Positions 52,650 through 64,000 of a stretch of DNA of 64,000 bases are shown here, in pieces (position 1 is the stretch's first letter; every line of letters starts with the position of its first letter). The notes below the pieces were generated by a model, which was given only the letters and a program-made list of their open reading frames with translations, was not told the origin of the DNA and searched no databases. Source of the DNA: Leptodactylus fallax. Taxonomy: Eukaryota > Chordata > Amphibia > Anura > Leptodactylidae. A program made the translations under genes and the position numbers. The stretch covers positions 1,612,001 to 1,676,000 of the forward strand of contig CAMRHE010000115.1 of the NCBI GenBank assembly GCA_947044405.1, given 5' to 3'.

Positions 52650-53207
52650 AAGGCTCGGTTCACATTTGCGTTCGGATTTCCGTTCGGGGAGTCCGCTTGG
52701 GGACTCCCCGAACGGAAACCTATACGCATAAAAAAGCGGTTTACCTGGGAAACCTGCGGACCCCATAGACTATAATGGGGTCCGTGTGGTTTCCGCACAA
52801 ACATGCGGAGAGGAAAGTGCTGCTTGGGCTAAGGCCCCACGTTGCGGAAACGCAGCTTTTTTTGTTGCGGTTTTTTGAGCCAAAGCCAAGAATGGCTACA
52901 AAAGGAATGGGAAATATCTAGGAAGTTCTTATACTTCTCCCTTCTGCTCAATCCACTCCTGGCTTTAGCTCAAAAAAAACCACAACAAAATCTGCAACAA
53001 AAAGAGCTGTGTTTCCGCAACATGGGGCTTTAACTTTGCAGCACTTTCCTCTCCTCTTGCTTTGTGCGGAAACCGAGCGGAAACCACACGGACCCCATTA
53101 TAGTCTATGGGGTATGCTTTTTTATACGTATGGGTTTCCGTTTGGGGGGTCTCCAAGCAGACTCCGTGAACCGAAACCCGAACGCAGATGTGAACCGGGC
53201 CTTAGTG
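52650..53207. mobile_element. Nested palindrome: M2-type MITE split by M1-type MITE
   Basis: Outer arms: AAGGCTCGGTTCACATTTGC (52650) and AGATGTGAACCGGGCCTTA (53207). Both arms share GACCCCATAGACTATAATGG or its complement. Next inward, GGAAAGTGCTGC (about 52813) pairs with GCAGCACTTTCC (about 53038). The centre, 52829-53037, is itself an M1 foldback (GCTAAGGCCCCACGTTGCGG ... CCGCAACATGGGGCTTTAA). Confidence 0.85.
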
Positions 53208-53589
53208 AAGAAGTCGCAGGTCGACATGGCAATCTTTGGTCACACAAGAGTCGCTGTCATGTAGCCCTAGTCTTATTCACCATATGGCAACACACATGGA
53301 GTGCCTGTGGCTCGGTAGTCTGAAGTAATGGATGCCATGTGCACTGTACAACCTCATACTGCTGCAGTTTTGCAGTGTTGTGATTCGTGTGACATTTCTT
53401 CATAACTGTGTAGCTCTCCAGACAGATTTTAATGGCAGAAAGCAACAACATACAAGGACATGTTGCCATCTCCGCAGCCACTAAACAAGCCATGAGCAGA
53501 CAGTGGAGAGAGAGCACACTAGGGGCGGCCACTAGGCGGGGCCACACGTCTGACTGACACTTGTCTCCTTCTATACAGAACCTTACACC
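53208..53589. other. Intergenic, nothing recognised
   Basis: No gene or repeat recognised; borders the promoter-like block. Confidence 0.4.
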
Positions 53590-53705
53590 TCTGCTCTCCC
53601 GCCCTTTCTTTGTGACGTATAGGAGTGGGCGTGGTCACAAGGACGCAGACTCGCCTTTCTCTATATGCTAGGCTCGAAGTCGTTTCGGAAGTTTTCCGGA
53701 AGTAG
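53590..53705 (+). promoter_or_regulatory. Candidate TATA-less promoter
   Basis: A short GC-rich block has CCGCCC at about 53600, TGACGTAT at 53613-53620 (CRE-like), GTGGGCGTGG at 53625-53634 (GC/KLF-EGR box), TTCGGAAGT at 53684-53692 and CCGGAAGT at 53696-53703 (ETS/GABPA). Tandem ETS sites near the start are typical of housekeeping promoters. By mammalian gene order the gene after ANXA4 on the same strand is GMCL1, but nothing here identifies it. Confidence 0.5.
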
Positions 53706-54039
53706 CCGAAGGTTGAGGGGGCTCACGACCGGATGGAACGTTAAAAGCAACGGTCAGGAGAACCGACGGTGGCGGTGGCATAGGGTGACCCGGCGGCGGG
53801 TGTCTGTGGGTGGCAAGAAACGGGTGTTTCTTAGTGATACAGAACGTGGCCACCTCCAGGGTGTAGAGGTGGCTTATAAGTTAGGTGGTACTCGTGGTGT
53901 TAGTGGAGGAGTCTGCAGAGTGGGTGACCATAGCGGTCGTCGGTTGTAGACTTGGTTGTGTGATAAGCGGGTGTCCATTCCTGGAGAGTGATGGGCTGCT
54001 AGGGCTTCTCCTCTGGCTTCCAAGATCTCCCAACTCTTC

Positions 54040-54088
54040 ATGGCTCCCCCGGCCAGGAGTGTGATCCCGGAGGTGACCCGACACACAG
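54040..54088 (+). CDS. Possible first coding exon of an unidentified gene
   Basis: The earliest start after the promoter block not closed within a few codons is ATG at 54040. It encodes MAPPARSVIPEVTRHT and reaches a good donor, CACACAG/GTGGGT, at 54089, ending in phase 1. The -3 base is a pyrimidine, so initiation context is weak. I do not recognise the peptide and found no downstream exon. It could equally be 5' UTR. Confidence 0.25.
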
Positions 54089-54227
54089 GTGGGTGACCCC
54101 CAACTAGTGACCCTGTGTCCTCGCCACATGTCATGGCTGTGTAATAAAGTACCCCATCCTCTGCACACTGTATGGTATAGTGTATGTATGTGTTATATAC
54201 AAGTATAGCAGTATATATGACAGTCTG

Positions 54228-54275
<48 letters not shown>

Positions 54276-55109
54276 CTCCAGTATGTGTGGGATGTGTATA
54301 CTGTGTAATAAAGTCTGCGATATTCTGTACAATGTATTGTTTGTGTTATATACCAGTGTATTACCGTACATGCCACTGTTGTGTACTGTGTATGTATGTG
54401 TAGTAATAAAAAAAAAATAAAAAAAATAAATAAATATATATATATATATATATATATTAGTAGTGTATGCTCTACTTGGAGTATATACTGTATAGGTTAG
54501 TGCTGCTATGATAGGGACCATAGTCTTGTAACCATTGGTTGAGACATTTTATGATCTGAAACTTCTCAGATCACTGCATCAATATGTATTGGACATTTAC
54601 ACTCTCTTGTTCTATTACACATTCCTGCCTGTAAATATCCTCATATTTATGTATATGGAGCAAATCTACTCAAAAACCCTTCATATTGTACACATCATCT
54701 GGATTGTAGAGCAATATGGGTGTAGATTGTGGTTCACAGTAGTGACCTTGTCGTCCTCGTTGGGGTGGTGCCTTGCCTCTAAATAGGAGTAAAGTGAACC
54801 CTCTTGGAGATGACCACCCAAAATTGCATTGGTTATGACAAAGAAGATGGCCAGGTGTATAATATGTATAATATGAAGATCTTTCACAAGAGAGTTGGTC
54901 TGGATTAGGTGGTGGTCTTGTTGAAGAGCTTGTCATGCGTTGTCTAAAGTATTTCTATATTAGGGTCTATGGAAAATTGCTGACAAACGGATGCCATCCT
55001 TTTTTCTTTTTTTTTTTTTTTTCACTGGTCCATAGAATTGTATTGGTCATTGATGTGTGCTGCATCTGTGATCTATCCACATCAGGACTAAGTTGGGAAA
55101 AAAAAATAC
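54089..55109. repeat. TA/TG microsatellites and AT-rich sequence
   Basis: (TG)n(TA)n at 54228-54275 and A-rich/(TA)n at 54408-54458, within two imperfect copies of a GTAATAAAGT...GTATGTATGTG unit (54140-54400). The open frames here are repeat artefacts. Confidence 0.75.
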
Positions 55110-55113
55110 TTAA

Positions 55114-55469
55114 TGGGGTATCCCAGTCAGACCGTGTTACCCTCTATCCTTTGGAAAAGGGATAATTCATTGATGGGGGTCTGACCGCTGGCCCCCCCAG
55201 CCATAACAAGAACTGAATTGACAGGACAGACAGTGAGCGCCAATCTACTCATTTCAGTGGGACTGCCGGAAATAACCGTGTGCTTTCTTTTGGCTATCTC
55301 TGGCAGTTCCATTGAACTGGAGTTGTCCGTGTGCTGTCTGTCCTGTCACTCCATTCAAAACTGGGCTTCAAAGCACCCCAGTTCTATTTATTGGTGGGGT
55401 CCTACAATAGGGATGCCACTAATCAGCAAGTTACACCCAATCCAAGCTTGCTCTGGCTGGAATACCCTT
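55114..55469. mobile_element. TTAA-flanked MITE (GGGTATCCCAG ends)
   Basis: TTAA at 55110-55113 and 55470-55473. TGGGGTATCCCAG at the left pairs with CTGGAATACCCTT at the right. Interior GATAATTCATTGATGGGGG. Confidence 0.8.
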
Positions 55470-55916
55470 TTAAGGCCAGGGCAACCAATAGCTAGTTTGC
55501 AGCTGCTTAGCCACCAGTGGAATTGCAGGTGGCTAACACTCTGAGAATTACGGCAGTAGTGAAATGGATGGCATTTCATTAAATCCCCTTCACACACTAG
55601 GAAACTAACCATAGTGCAAAGTGTTTTGTGCTGTAGGTTTGGAGCCAATGGCATGTCAATTATTGCTGTGGATTCTATGGCGGTTTTCAGCCTTTGCAAT
55701 GCAGGTAGATGTATTACGTTTTTGAATTATTTATTTCTTTTTGTGTGTGGCTGGACAACATCTTTCAAGTGACTGTCCAGTCTGAAGCTCATAAATAATA
55801 GGTAAGTCACCATGTACAGGGGATCAGTACTTGCAATTTACACTCGGATTGGTGCAGAACTCTGAATGCAGTTATGTCTCGTGCAGATATGTAGGCAGTT
55901 CTGACCTAACTGTTAA

Positions 55917-56552
55917 AGGGGTTGTCTGGGATAATGTAATTCCTACAATAATCTAAACAAACGTCCCCCCCCACCTACTTTCTAAATTACATAATTTATC
56001 AAAAGTGTATATTTACTCATATCCCAGGAACAGTTTCTGGTTATCCGGTGACGTTCCGTTTCCCCGTGTCTGGAAACGGTACGTCACTAATACAAACCCC
56101 CCTCCCCACTCCTGTGCAGTAGAGGTGGATTGCTGGCTGCAGAGCACAGAGCAGCGCCGGGACTATTGCGCTCGGTGACGAGTCGGAAAACGGGGAGCAG
56201 CTGTCTTGCAGGAGGAAGTCTGGAAGGAAGATAGACAAGTATCATGGGGTGCGGGGGTTGGCTGAGTTAGTTGGGAAGGGCTAGTAGTGGGCAGGATAGC
56301 TAGAGAGACAGGGAGGGGGTGTGAGAGAGAGGGGGGGGAGGTAGTGCGAGTCAGCCTACAAGTACCATGGTGCTTTAGCTAAGACAGCAGGAAGCTACAC
56401 CATGTAAACAAATGCAGAAGATGCCAGGAGTTCCCAGAGACACCCAGAAATCACTCAAAGCACTGCTAAAGGTATTTGGGTGTGCTTATTAATCCATTAA
56501 TAGCACTGAAAGACCTTTTTTTAAAAAAAAAAAAAATTGCCTGGAAAACCTC
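55917..56552. mobile_element. TTAA-type MITE (AGGGGTTGTCTGGG ends)
   Basis: TTAA at 55913-55916; the right TTAA is mutated (TTGA, 56553-56556). Right end GCCTGGAAAACCTCT. An inner palindrome lies at 56047-56087 (GTGACGTTCCGTTTCC / GGAAACGGTACGTCAC). Confidence 0.65.
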
Positions 56553-56570
56553 TTTGAGGTGTCGGGAGCA

Positions 56571-56935
56571 GTGAATATCTTTGAAACGTTCGTTCATTTC
56601 AGTAATTCAGTAATACAATTCATGATCAGCGTCTTCCATGATTGTGTGTCCTACTGAACCAGACTGAGGGACCATTTAAAGGCTTAGGAAACCTTGGCAG
56701 GTGACACACTGAATTTACAATACTGAACTTTTTTACAATATTCTAATTTTCTTAGATTTGGGTTTTCATTACCTGTAATCCATAATCAACATTTATAGAA
56801 ATAAAACACTGGAAATAGAACACTCTGTGTGTAAAGAATCTAGAAAATATAGGAGGTCACTTTTTTAATTTAATTACTGAAAGAAAGAAACGTTTCAAAG
56901 ATATTCTAATTTTTTGAGATGCACCTGTAAGCCTG
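56571..56935. mobile_element. Tc1-derived MITE (GAGATGCACCTGTA end)
   Basis: Left GAATATCTTTGAAACGTTCG and right CGTTTCAAAGATATTC are inverted. The right end ATTCTAATTTTTTGAGATGC continues to ACCTGTA, the known end of a vertebrate Tc1-like family. No transposase between. Confidence 0.7.
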
Positions 56936-57059
56936 AGCACGGGTGTTACCTTTATTACACTCACCTGTATCTGCCCAGTCTGTTTCCAGATACTTAGTGG
57001 GGTGTCACAATGCCTATTACATGTGCTATCATTGACAGACAGCCACTGTAGCCTTTGTT

Positions 57060-57365
57060 TGCAGTGATGTTGGAAACGATAAACCTGGGTGGTACAAATT
57101 GGAACAGTGTTGTCTTAACGGACGAATACTAGTTGTTTAGAATCACATGACTGGTTTTAGTATGGCGACCTTGTGGTGAGCCCTTCAATCCAAACCTGGC
57201 TGTGGAGAGAGTGCTAAAACTGCTGGTGTGATCTAGGGAGCCATCGCATGTGACAGTCGGTCAACACTAGTGATGATTCCAGGGAAACTAAGAGCTCAGC
57301 AATATGTGCAGAACATCCTGAGGCCACATGTTCCAACTAGCATTTCTCAAACCAGCACTCCATGA
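57060..57365 (+). pseudogene. Tc1/mariner transposase fragment, decayed
   Basis: Forward reading gives WNSVVLTDE, then VWRPCGEPFNP and after stops LRAQQYVQNILRPHV, in the order seen in Tc1/mariner catalytic domains. Several stops. No terminal repeats located. Confidence 0.55.
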
Positions 57366-57544
57366 CATCATCAAAGGAGATTAAAGGGATTCTATCATTG
57401 GGGAAATGTGTTTTTAACTGAAGCAATGTTGGAATAGCCTTTATAAAGGCTATTCTACTCTTACCTTTTACTTTTCTTCTCTTCGCTGTCATTTGTCCAT
57501 AAAAAAAAACATTTTATTCTCATATGTAAAGGAGAATAAAATCA

Positions 57545-57675
57545 TCGGAAACCCAGTGGACCCCATTATAGTCCAAGGAGTCTGCGGGTTTCTGTGTGTA
57601 ACTGCTTTTTAAGTGGATAGGGTTTCCGTCTTTTGGGTGTCCAAAAGGACGAAAACCCGAACGCTAGTGTAAACC
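57545..57675. mobile_element. Half of an M2-type MITE
   Basis: GACCCCATTATAGTCCAAGG and the end CCCGAACGCTAGTGTAAACC match the M2 group. Confidence 0.6.
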
Positions 57676-57792
57676 TTGTGTAGGTCTAATTCTGTTATTT
57701 CAGCAGGATAATTCTCACCCACACACAAGTGTTTACCAGTATACCATGATAACAGTATCTGATCATGGATCCAGGCTAGAGGTGCCTTACTG

Positions 57793-58874
57793 CAGTGGTC
57801 CCCAATCTTTTTTTGTACCACGGACCACTTTCATGTGGACCAATTTTCCTGTGGCGGGGCTTAGGGACGGGTTTTTGGTGATGGCGCAGGGTTGGGACGA
57901 TTGGGCGACTCATAATAATAATAAAAAGTGCATATTTATTTATTACATTTATATATTCCCCTATACTTTATTAAGGGAGATCTCTCCATATCATGTATAA
58001 ATTATTGGTGGTATGGGCAGCTCCCTTAATAAAAAGTATTGGTAGGGCAGGGGGGACCATCACTCAGGGGATAGTATTACTGCAATACCTGTGTGTGTGG
58101 GGGGGGGGGAACTATTATCTGTGGGGGGCACTACTAGGGCACTATTACAGTAATAGTGCCCCCCCCCCATTAATAACATTACCTGTATGTATGGTGGTTT
58201 TTATTAACTGTATGAGGGACACTATAGCTGTAATAGTGTCCACCCACAGGTAGTGTTTTTAACTGAGGGAGCACTATTACTGTAGTAGTGCCCCCCACAG
58301 ATATTACTCAAGGGGCACGATTACTGTAATAGTGCTAGTGTCTACCCACAGGTAATATTACCTGTGTGTGTGGTGGGGGGATTACCACCTTTGAGGGGCA
58401 CTACTAGGGCTCTTTAACAGTTATAGTGCCACCCTCAGTTTATAATATGACCTGTGTGTGAGGGGACTGTTATTAACTATGGGAGGGGGACTATAACTGT
58501 AATAGTCCTAGTAGTGTCTCCCCTCCCCCGCATACTATTACTATAGTTACTTATACAGCTCCCGGGATCTCTTGTGACCCAAAGCATGTGCGCACCTTCT
58601 GTGCTAGTCCCCGGCCCCAGTGGCACCATAGTGAAGGTTCCGGAGCAGCATAGAAGATGCACACATGCTGTGTCACGAGATCTCAGATCTGCATCAGTGA
58701 TCAGGTAGTCCTGTGGACACTTACTAGGTGTCGGCCGATGCTCCAGTTCTGCAGATTACACGCAGCATCAGTCCACATATAGTAGTATGCAGAGGTCCCC
58801 AATGACAGGGCGGCCTGGTACCAAGTGGTCCACGGCCCAGTACTGATTTGCGGCCCGGCCATTGGGGACCTCTG
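57793..58874. mobile_element. 1082-bp non-autonomous hAT element, perfect 8-bp duplication
   Basis: Ends CAGTGGTCCCCAAT and ATTGGGGACCTCTG (one mismatch in 14). CCTTACTG at 57785-57792 is repeated exactly at 58875-58882. Inside, 58060-58520 holds several imperfect CACTATTACTGTAATAGTGCC units in both orientations. A second palindrome at 58790-58876 ends with the same terminal motif. Confidence 0.92.
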
Positions 58875-58882
58875 CCTTACTG

Positions 58883-60873
58883 GGTTCTGGAGCCGCCTGT
58901 CAATTGTACAGTTTTCCCCAATAAACTTTTTCTTCTTTCCTGCTAATATTGTAATCACTTATGTCATAACATTCACATATAGAAAGTTTTTATTTATTTT
59001 TTGTGTGTTTTTCTTAGATCTGGCTGCTTGAATTTATTTCAGCTTGGCTCCATTAGGGCAGAGCTGTGATCTATCTATGAGGAGTCTGGGGTAGTCTAGG
59101 AGTCGCCCTCCTGGCTTATTATTGGTTCAGCCTGCTGCTCCTTCCCTTCCCTCGCAGCTCGTCCTCTTCAGGTTACATGATATGTATTACACAAGTAATA
59201 GCAGAATGATTGTAAACTACAGATTACTAGTCCATCAGGGAAAAAAAAGATTATCAGGAATTTGTTACACATATACAGTAGTAAGGGGGAGTCCGGAGGT
59301 TTGCTGGAGATTGACCCTGTCATCTGTGTAGGAGGCCAAGATGGCATACCATGGGGTGATAACATTGACTGTCTCCAATTAGCTAAGTCACCTATTGAGT
59401 ATAATTGGTGCTGCGTCATGATGGCTGACACTTAAAGCATCACAGCAGAGGGAATGTGTGACACTTTACCCATTAGGTAACATCTGGCGGCTGGGGGTGT
59501 CATTGGGTGGACTGGTGGCAGTATATTAACTGTGCACCTTTGATTTGAGGATTGTGGTTTATGCCATGTTCACATCTACATCAGGGTGTCCATTGTGCTG
59601 TTCCATCAGAAGGACCAGAACAATAAACTAAGGGTAGCTAAAATAGTGGACACCTAAGGAAACCATTGACTATAATGGGGCCCGTTGTTCTAACTGAAAC
59701 CGTCAGATGAAAAAAAAAGTTGTGCGTGCAGGTCTTTTGTGCTGCAATTTTGGCAGACACAACAGAGTCTCCAAGTTCAGTCTCCGACACCGATGTGAAT
59801 GTATCCTTAGAGACTTGTCCGTGTATTGCTGGTCATATTAGTTTGGCATGATATAATATATTAGTATAAAACAAACCGTTCTACTTAGAAAAAAACTGAT
59901 ACATTGTGTTTGTCATTAATCCTGTAAAATCTGACGCCTACAGGCCAGTGTGAGCACAGTGTACATCTATCTTGTCTTTATTTTTCCTCTTTGTGGGCCA
60001 GAGGATAAGAGCGCAGGTACATAACCTTATTCTGCCACCTGTAGAGATGTATGAGGCCCTGCTGTACTTCACTTTGCTCCTCTGTGTCTTACGGAAGCTT
60101 TCAATTTAGTTTTTTGTTGGATTGTGAATGTATTCTTCAGAGAACAGAACCTGATTTTCTATTACATAACATAATATAACATATTAGGCTTTGGTTTAAA
60201 AAAAAAACCAAAAAAAAAAAACCGCAGCTTTTATATCTTGTGGCTTCAACCTTAGGCTACATGCACGTGAATGTGTTCGTGTACATTCCCGTCAGTAAAA
60301 CAGCACGGATGATAGCCATGTACCATCTGTGACCTCCACAGACCCGTACATTTCATGTGAGCACAGGCCACAAAACAGATGTGAATAGGACCTGTCCGTT
60401 TTTGCAGTTCAGTCCATGCATGCAGTTTTTAATTGCAGTTATGAGTAACACATGTTACTATGCATTTTGTCTAAGACCTCCTGAACACGATCGTATGCTG
60501 TGTACGGGTGAGTAAAAACTGCACGGTTGACATAAAGGTTGGTATCCAAGTGTCATCTGTGCTTTTCACTGACCCTTACATTGCAGTTGCAAATATGGAC
60601 AGGTATAGGACCAAATGTGCCACTCATTTTAAAAAGCACTGTGTGAACCCAGGCTAATAATAAGTCTTCTGTTTTGTGATGACTTAAAGAGTAGGAATCA
60701 GTGGGTTCACGCGTTTTGTCTCTGCACAGTTTTCTTCAGTGTCACATGACACAGAATACAATACACGCTATAAAACTGTTCACGCGTGAAGCAGCTATGA
60801 CATGTCTAACCAGTCCTTTGTGTGTAAGGAGATGGCATATCCCTGTGATAAATACATTGTGCCATAGCTGACT
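58883..60873. other. Intergenic; two dispersed repeat fragments, no gene
   Basis: 59570-59810 is an M2-like element (TGTTCACATCTACATCAGGG to GATGTGAATGTATCCTTAG). 60255-60480 has TAGGCTACATGCACGTGAA-type repeat sequence. Elsewhere nothing recognised. Confidence 0.5.
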
Positions 60874-60949
60874 GCATATCACAAGGCATTATGGGAAAAG
60901 GAGCTGGGAAGCTCCCCAGCTCCTTTTCTCATAATGTCTTGTGATATGT
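60874..60949. repeat. 76-bp hairpin with about 35-bp arms
   Basis: GCATATCACAAGGCATTATG...GGAGCTGGG pairs with CCCAGCTCC...CATAATGTCTTGTGATATG around a loop of about 5 bases. One or two mismatches. Could be a small MITE or a hairpin RNA source. Confidence 0.85.
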
Positions 60950-61716
60950 AGATGCTTAGTAGAGGGCAAAAAGGCAATTCAAAGCTCTACACACCTTCAC
61001 TGGTGCTCTCCACAAGGAGAGAGATTCCCTTCCCATAGCTGACTACACACGTCCTATTCGGAGGATAATGTAAAAACGTTCACCGCTGTTGTCCTTTTAC
61101 TGGTTTCCAAATAGAAAATTTGTGAACTTATTGAAGATGTTCCTAGAAATCCACATATGTGCTACAGACTTTATCATGTCATGCTGTTAGTGATGAAAAA
61201 AAGTTATAAAAAAAAATCAATTTTTGTATTTTCATCCATTAAAATTTCTTTAGTGTGCAGTACAACCCACAGGCACCCCATACCATAGATATAACAGTGT
61301 TTGTGCCTACACATGACAGCATGGCGCCCTCATATAATAATGTACATTGCTGCCTCTTGAGTAAATGCTCACGTACTTCGTCTAGATGCAGGATGCTTTA
61401 CCATCTGTATTAGCAGGCCGGAGCTGTATGTACCTGTCACAAAATAAATCAAATCTCCTGTGCTTGCAATTGAATATTGACTGAAAGAGGTGCAGGGCTT
61501 CATCTGTAGGGTATGGCGGTCACATAAATCACAGGACGATTGTCCATACTCTAAATACATTGAGAGTCCTTCATGTCGCTGCTCTGTACCAGTATATACA
61601 GTACACGACATGCTGTAGATGGCATTCTTTAAAGTGAACAGCGCAAAGTTAATGTAATAAATACATTACTTTGTCTATGAATATGCTGTGATAAAGCGGG
61701 GGATATTATTTATGTA

Positions 61717-62604
61717 CTCTATATGGACATAGAAGTTTTTGTCCATTCATTCAAAAGAGCATTTGTGAGGCCACAATCTCTGTTCTAATTCATCCCAAAG
61801 GTGTTCGATTAGGGCTCTGTTCGGTCCAGTCTTGTTCTTCCACACCAAACTCCCCCAACCATGCCTTTATGGATCTTATGTGCACTGGGGCAGAGTCATG
61901 CTGGACAGAAAAGGGCCTTCCCCAAACTGTTCCCTCAAAGTTGGAGGCGTACAGTTGTCCAACATGTTTGGGTATGCTAAAGCATTAAGATTTCCCTTCA
62001 TTGGAAATAAGGGGTCTAGGTTAATGTCTTAAAAAAAAAACAAAAACAACCCCATACCATTATTTTTCCACCTATAAACTTTACAGTTGTCAGTCGGGCT
62101 CCGAAGTCCAGCAGTGGCATTGTGACTTCCATCTATCACTTAGCATTGTGCTTGGTGATGGAAGGGTTGCAGGCAGCTGCTCGACCTTGGAAACCCACGT
62201 CATGAAGGCCCAGGACTCAGTGTGTGTTCTGATGTTAATACCTGAAGAGGTTTGGATTCTGCAGTTAAGTCAGCAGAGCGTGATGATTATTTTTTTTTAT
62301 TGAATGCCCTATACGCCTCAGCATCAGTGACCCCGCTCTGTAACACTATGTGGTCTGTCACTTTGTTATTGCGATTTCTAAACGCTTCCACTTTCCAATA
62401 ATATCACTCACAGGTCATGGTGGAATATCTAGGAGGGAAGACTTTTCATGGACTGACTTGTTACAATGCTGACATCCTATTACAGTGACTTCTTTAGGAC
62501 AAGCCTTGGGGCTAGATTTTATACATCTGTGGTAATGGGACTGAATGAAACTCTCATAGGCAATGATTAAGAGCTGGGGGACCAATACTGTTCTTCATAT
62601 AGTG
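61717..62604 (-). mobile_element. Tc1/mariner element, family F, internally deleted
   Basis: Left CTATATGGACATAGAAGTTTT and right ACCAATACTGTTCTTCATATAG are degenerate inverted ends. The minus strand gives ALIEHLWDELE (about 61785-61815), and 62030-62500 carries N-terminal transposase sequence. A segment of the core between them is missing. Non-functional. Confidence 0.8.
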
Positions 62605-64000
62605 TATGTCAGTTCTTGAAAACTATCTTATGCTTAATGGAGACATGGGGCCCATGAACCCCATAGAGAGGTGTCCCCCTGCTGTGAGCCGTGATACTTC
62701 AGCGCTAGCACATTTGAGCCATTCATGTGAATGAATATACTATGTTTCTTCTGCCATGCCAATAAAATGTCTGGCTGGATGTGAAGAATATCGCCTCGCC
62801 CAGCCGCCTGGCACGCCTGCGATCAAACTTCTTTCTTAACCTCCCACTCACACACCGTGAGTAGACCGGGTCATAGGATAAAACGAAATGAGCGATATAA
62901 ATTTTATATGTTTAATAACCCAAGTGGGTCGGTATGAATTAATAGCATATACAGAAATATACAGTATTAATATGATCAAGCATAAACATACAAGCAAAAG
63001 GGCAATGATACAATACACCAAAATAAAAGGAAATAAAGATTAGAAAAAATACCTGAGCACACAGCCCTGTCCTAGCTGTCTCTCTTCCATGCTCAACACA
63101 ATAGACTCGTAGTCCGTTTCTCTAGGCCACAGCAGAGCTTTGGGCCTAGGGCGCAAGCTTAAGCAAGTTGCATAAAACAATCCTTCTACATGCTGTCCAG
63201 AACTAGGCCCTCAAAGCATTCCTCAGTAGGGCAGGCCCTCTCATCTTCTCCCAGATCAGAGCTCCTTACTGCCTCTTTGCTGAATGACCCCAGAATCCAG
63301 GTCTGCCCACTGCATATGGCTAGTGCTCCACCCACCCCTTGCACCCAGGCAGCTCCCCTTCTCCCACCTTTGCAAAACCCTTGGAGAGATGGGTGAAGTT
63401 AAGGCTTGCTATCCCCCATCCCATCTGGCCAGGGATAATAAAAGTGCCTGGCTATAGCAAGCCATCTCCAATGAACACACATAAAACCAGTGAAGCCTAT
63501 CGTCCAGCAATGTGGACTCAACTAAAGCACCGCATTCCAAGTGGGGGAAGGACTGACCTAAGCAAGTAAAACACGCTTCCAAGAAAGATATAAAACTGAG
63601 GGTTGGTTCATCACACTGGAACTGGAGGTTCTTGTACAGTAATGGTTGTAGTGAGGGAACCTCTATATTTGCTTCCTACATATTCACTATAGGACATGGC
63701 ATACAATATTAGCAGCCTCTACATAAATTTCTTGGTTCTGCATCAGTTGGGCTGTTATGACTGCCGTATGATACACCAGTCTTGATAAATTTGCCACAAC
63801 GTGTATTACTTTGGTAATTCTCCTGAATTATACAGTTCATACAGACTGGACCCAGATTTGCTGATAGACATGCAGTCTTAAAATACACTACATTTATCAC
63901 GGTGACTGATGCTGGATTATAAATCTAGAGTTTCTTTAGACTATCTAATGTACGTTTGTGCCATCTTTCGGTAGGCTTACTCTAAGCCAGAGTATTTTTC
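62605..64000. other. Intergenic, nothing recognised
   Basis: No exon, transposon end or RNA gene is identified. The open frames at 63190-63569 have no family features. Confidence 0.4.

Noticed and set aside
53665..53949. 94-codon plus-strand frame starting MLGSKSFRK
   Set aside because: Its start lies inside the ETS-site cluster and the protein is low-complexity Arg/Gly; more likely 5' UTR.
53874..54521. 215-codon minus-strand open frame
   Set aside because: Mostly translated TA/TG microsatellite (YIYIYI, THTHTH) plus antisense of the promoter block; no domain.

Overview
The window is vertebrate nuclear DNA. It is most likely from an amphibian, probably a frog. The vertebrate assignment rests on a ten-exon, GT-AG-spliced annexin A4 gene. 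The frog assignment is an inference from repeat style: dense Tc1/mariner elements, TTAA-flanked and foldback MITEs, hAT elements, TA/TG microsatellites and a Rex1/CR1/L2-like LINE. There are no prokaryotic genes, tRNA or rRNA genes, or CRISPR arrays that I can see.

1-29.4 kb, plus strand: the 3' part of anxa4. Exons lie at 1809-1903, 8774-8887, 9413-9503, 10953-11032, 11850-11906, 16992-17085, 17563-17658, 19382-19440, 26625-26747 and 29161-29220 (stop). The exon phases join into one annexin reading frame running from within repeat 1 to the C-terminus. The first exons lie upstream of the window. The introns carry a decayed Tc1 copy (1-879), foldback MITEs (2003-2216, 3542-3862, 6213-6720), a Tc1 copy of 'family C' (13508-14957), a nearly intact Tc1 copy of 'family E' (22453-24089) with a solo terminal repeat nearby (25141-25245), a Harbinger-type MITE whose empty site can be read in a sister repeat, and a hAT element with a target-site duplication.

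29.6-33 kb, minus strand: a near full-length non-LTR retrotransposon. Its endonuclease and reverse transcriptase read through apart from one frameshift, and a YY1-like motif sits at its 5' end. 33-42.7 kb has no host gene I recognise. It holds MITEs, a 464-bp hAT element with a near-perfect 8-bp duplication, and a larger unclassified repeat split by a palindromic insert.

42.77-50.71 kb: five Tc1/mariner elements of four families stacked end to end (A1-, B+, A2+, C2-, D+), separated by TA microsatellite or by a single shared TA. A1 and A2 are inverted copies around B and share the same two transposase frameshifts.

50.7-64 kb: more MITEs, including a roughly 560-bp nested palindrome at 52.65-53.21 kb. 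A GC-rich block at 53.59-54.09 kb looks like a TATA-less promoter and first exon of an unidentified plus-strand neighbour; gmcl1 is expected from mammalian gene order, but this is unproven. A 1082-bp hAT element has a perfect 8-bp duplication, and a decayed Tc1 copy lies at 61.7-62.6 kb.

The only host coding gene I can name is anxa4, a calcium-dependent phospholipid-binding protein. Nearly everything else is transposon-derived. Family letters (A-G) and MITE names (M1, M2) are labels used only here.
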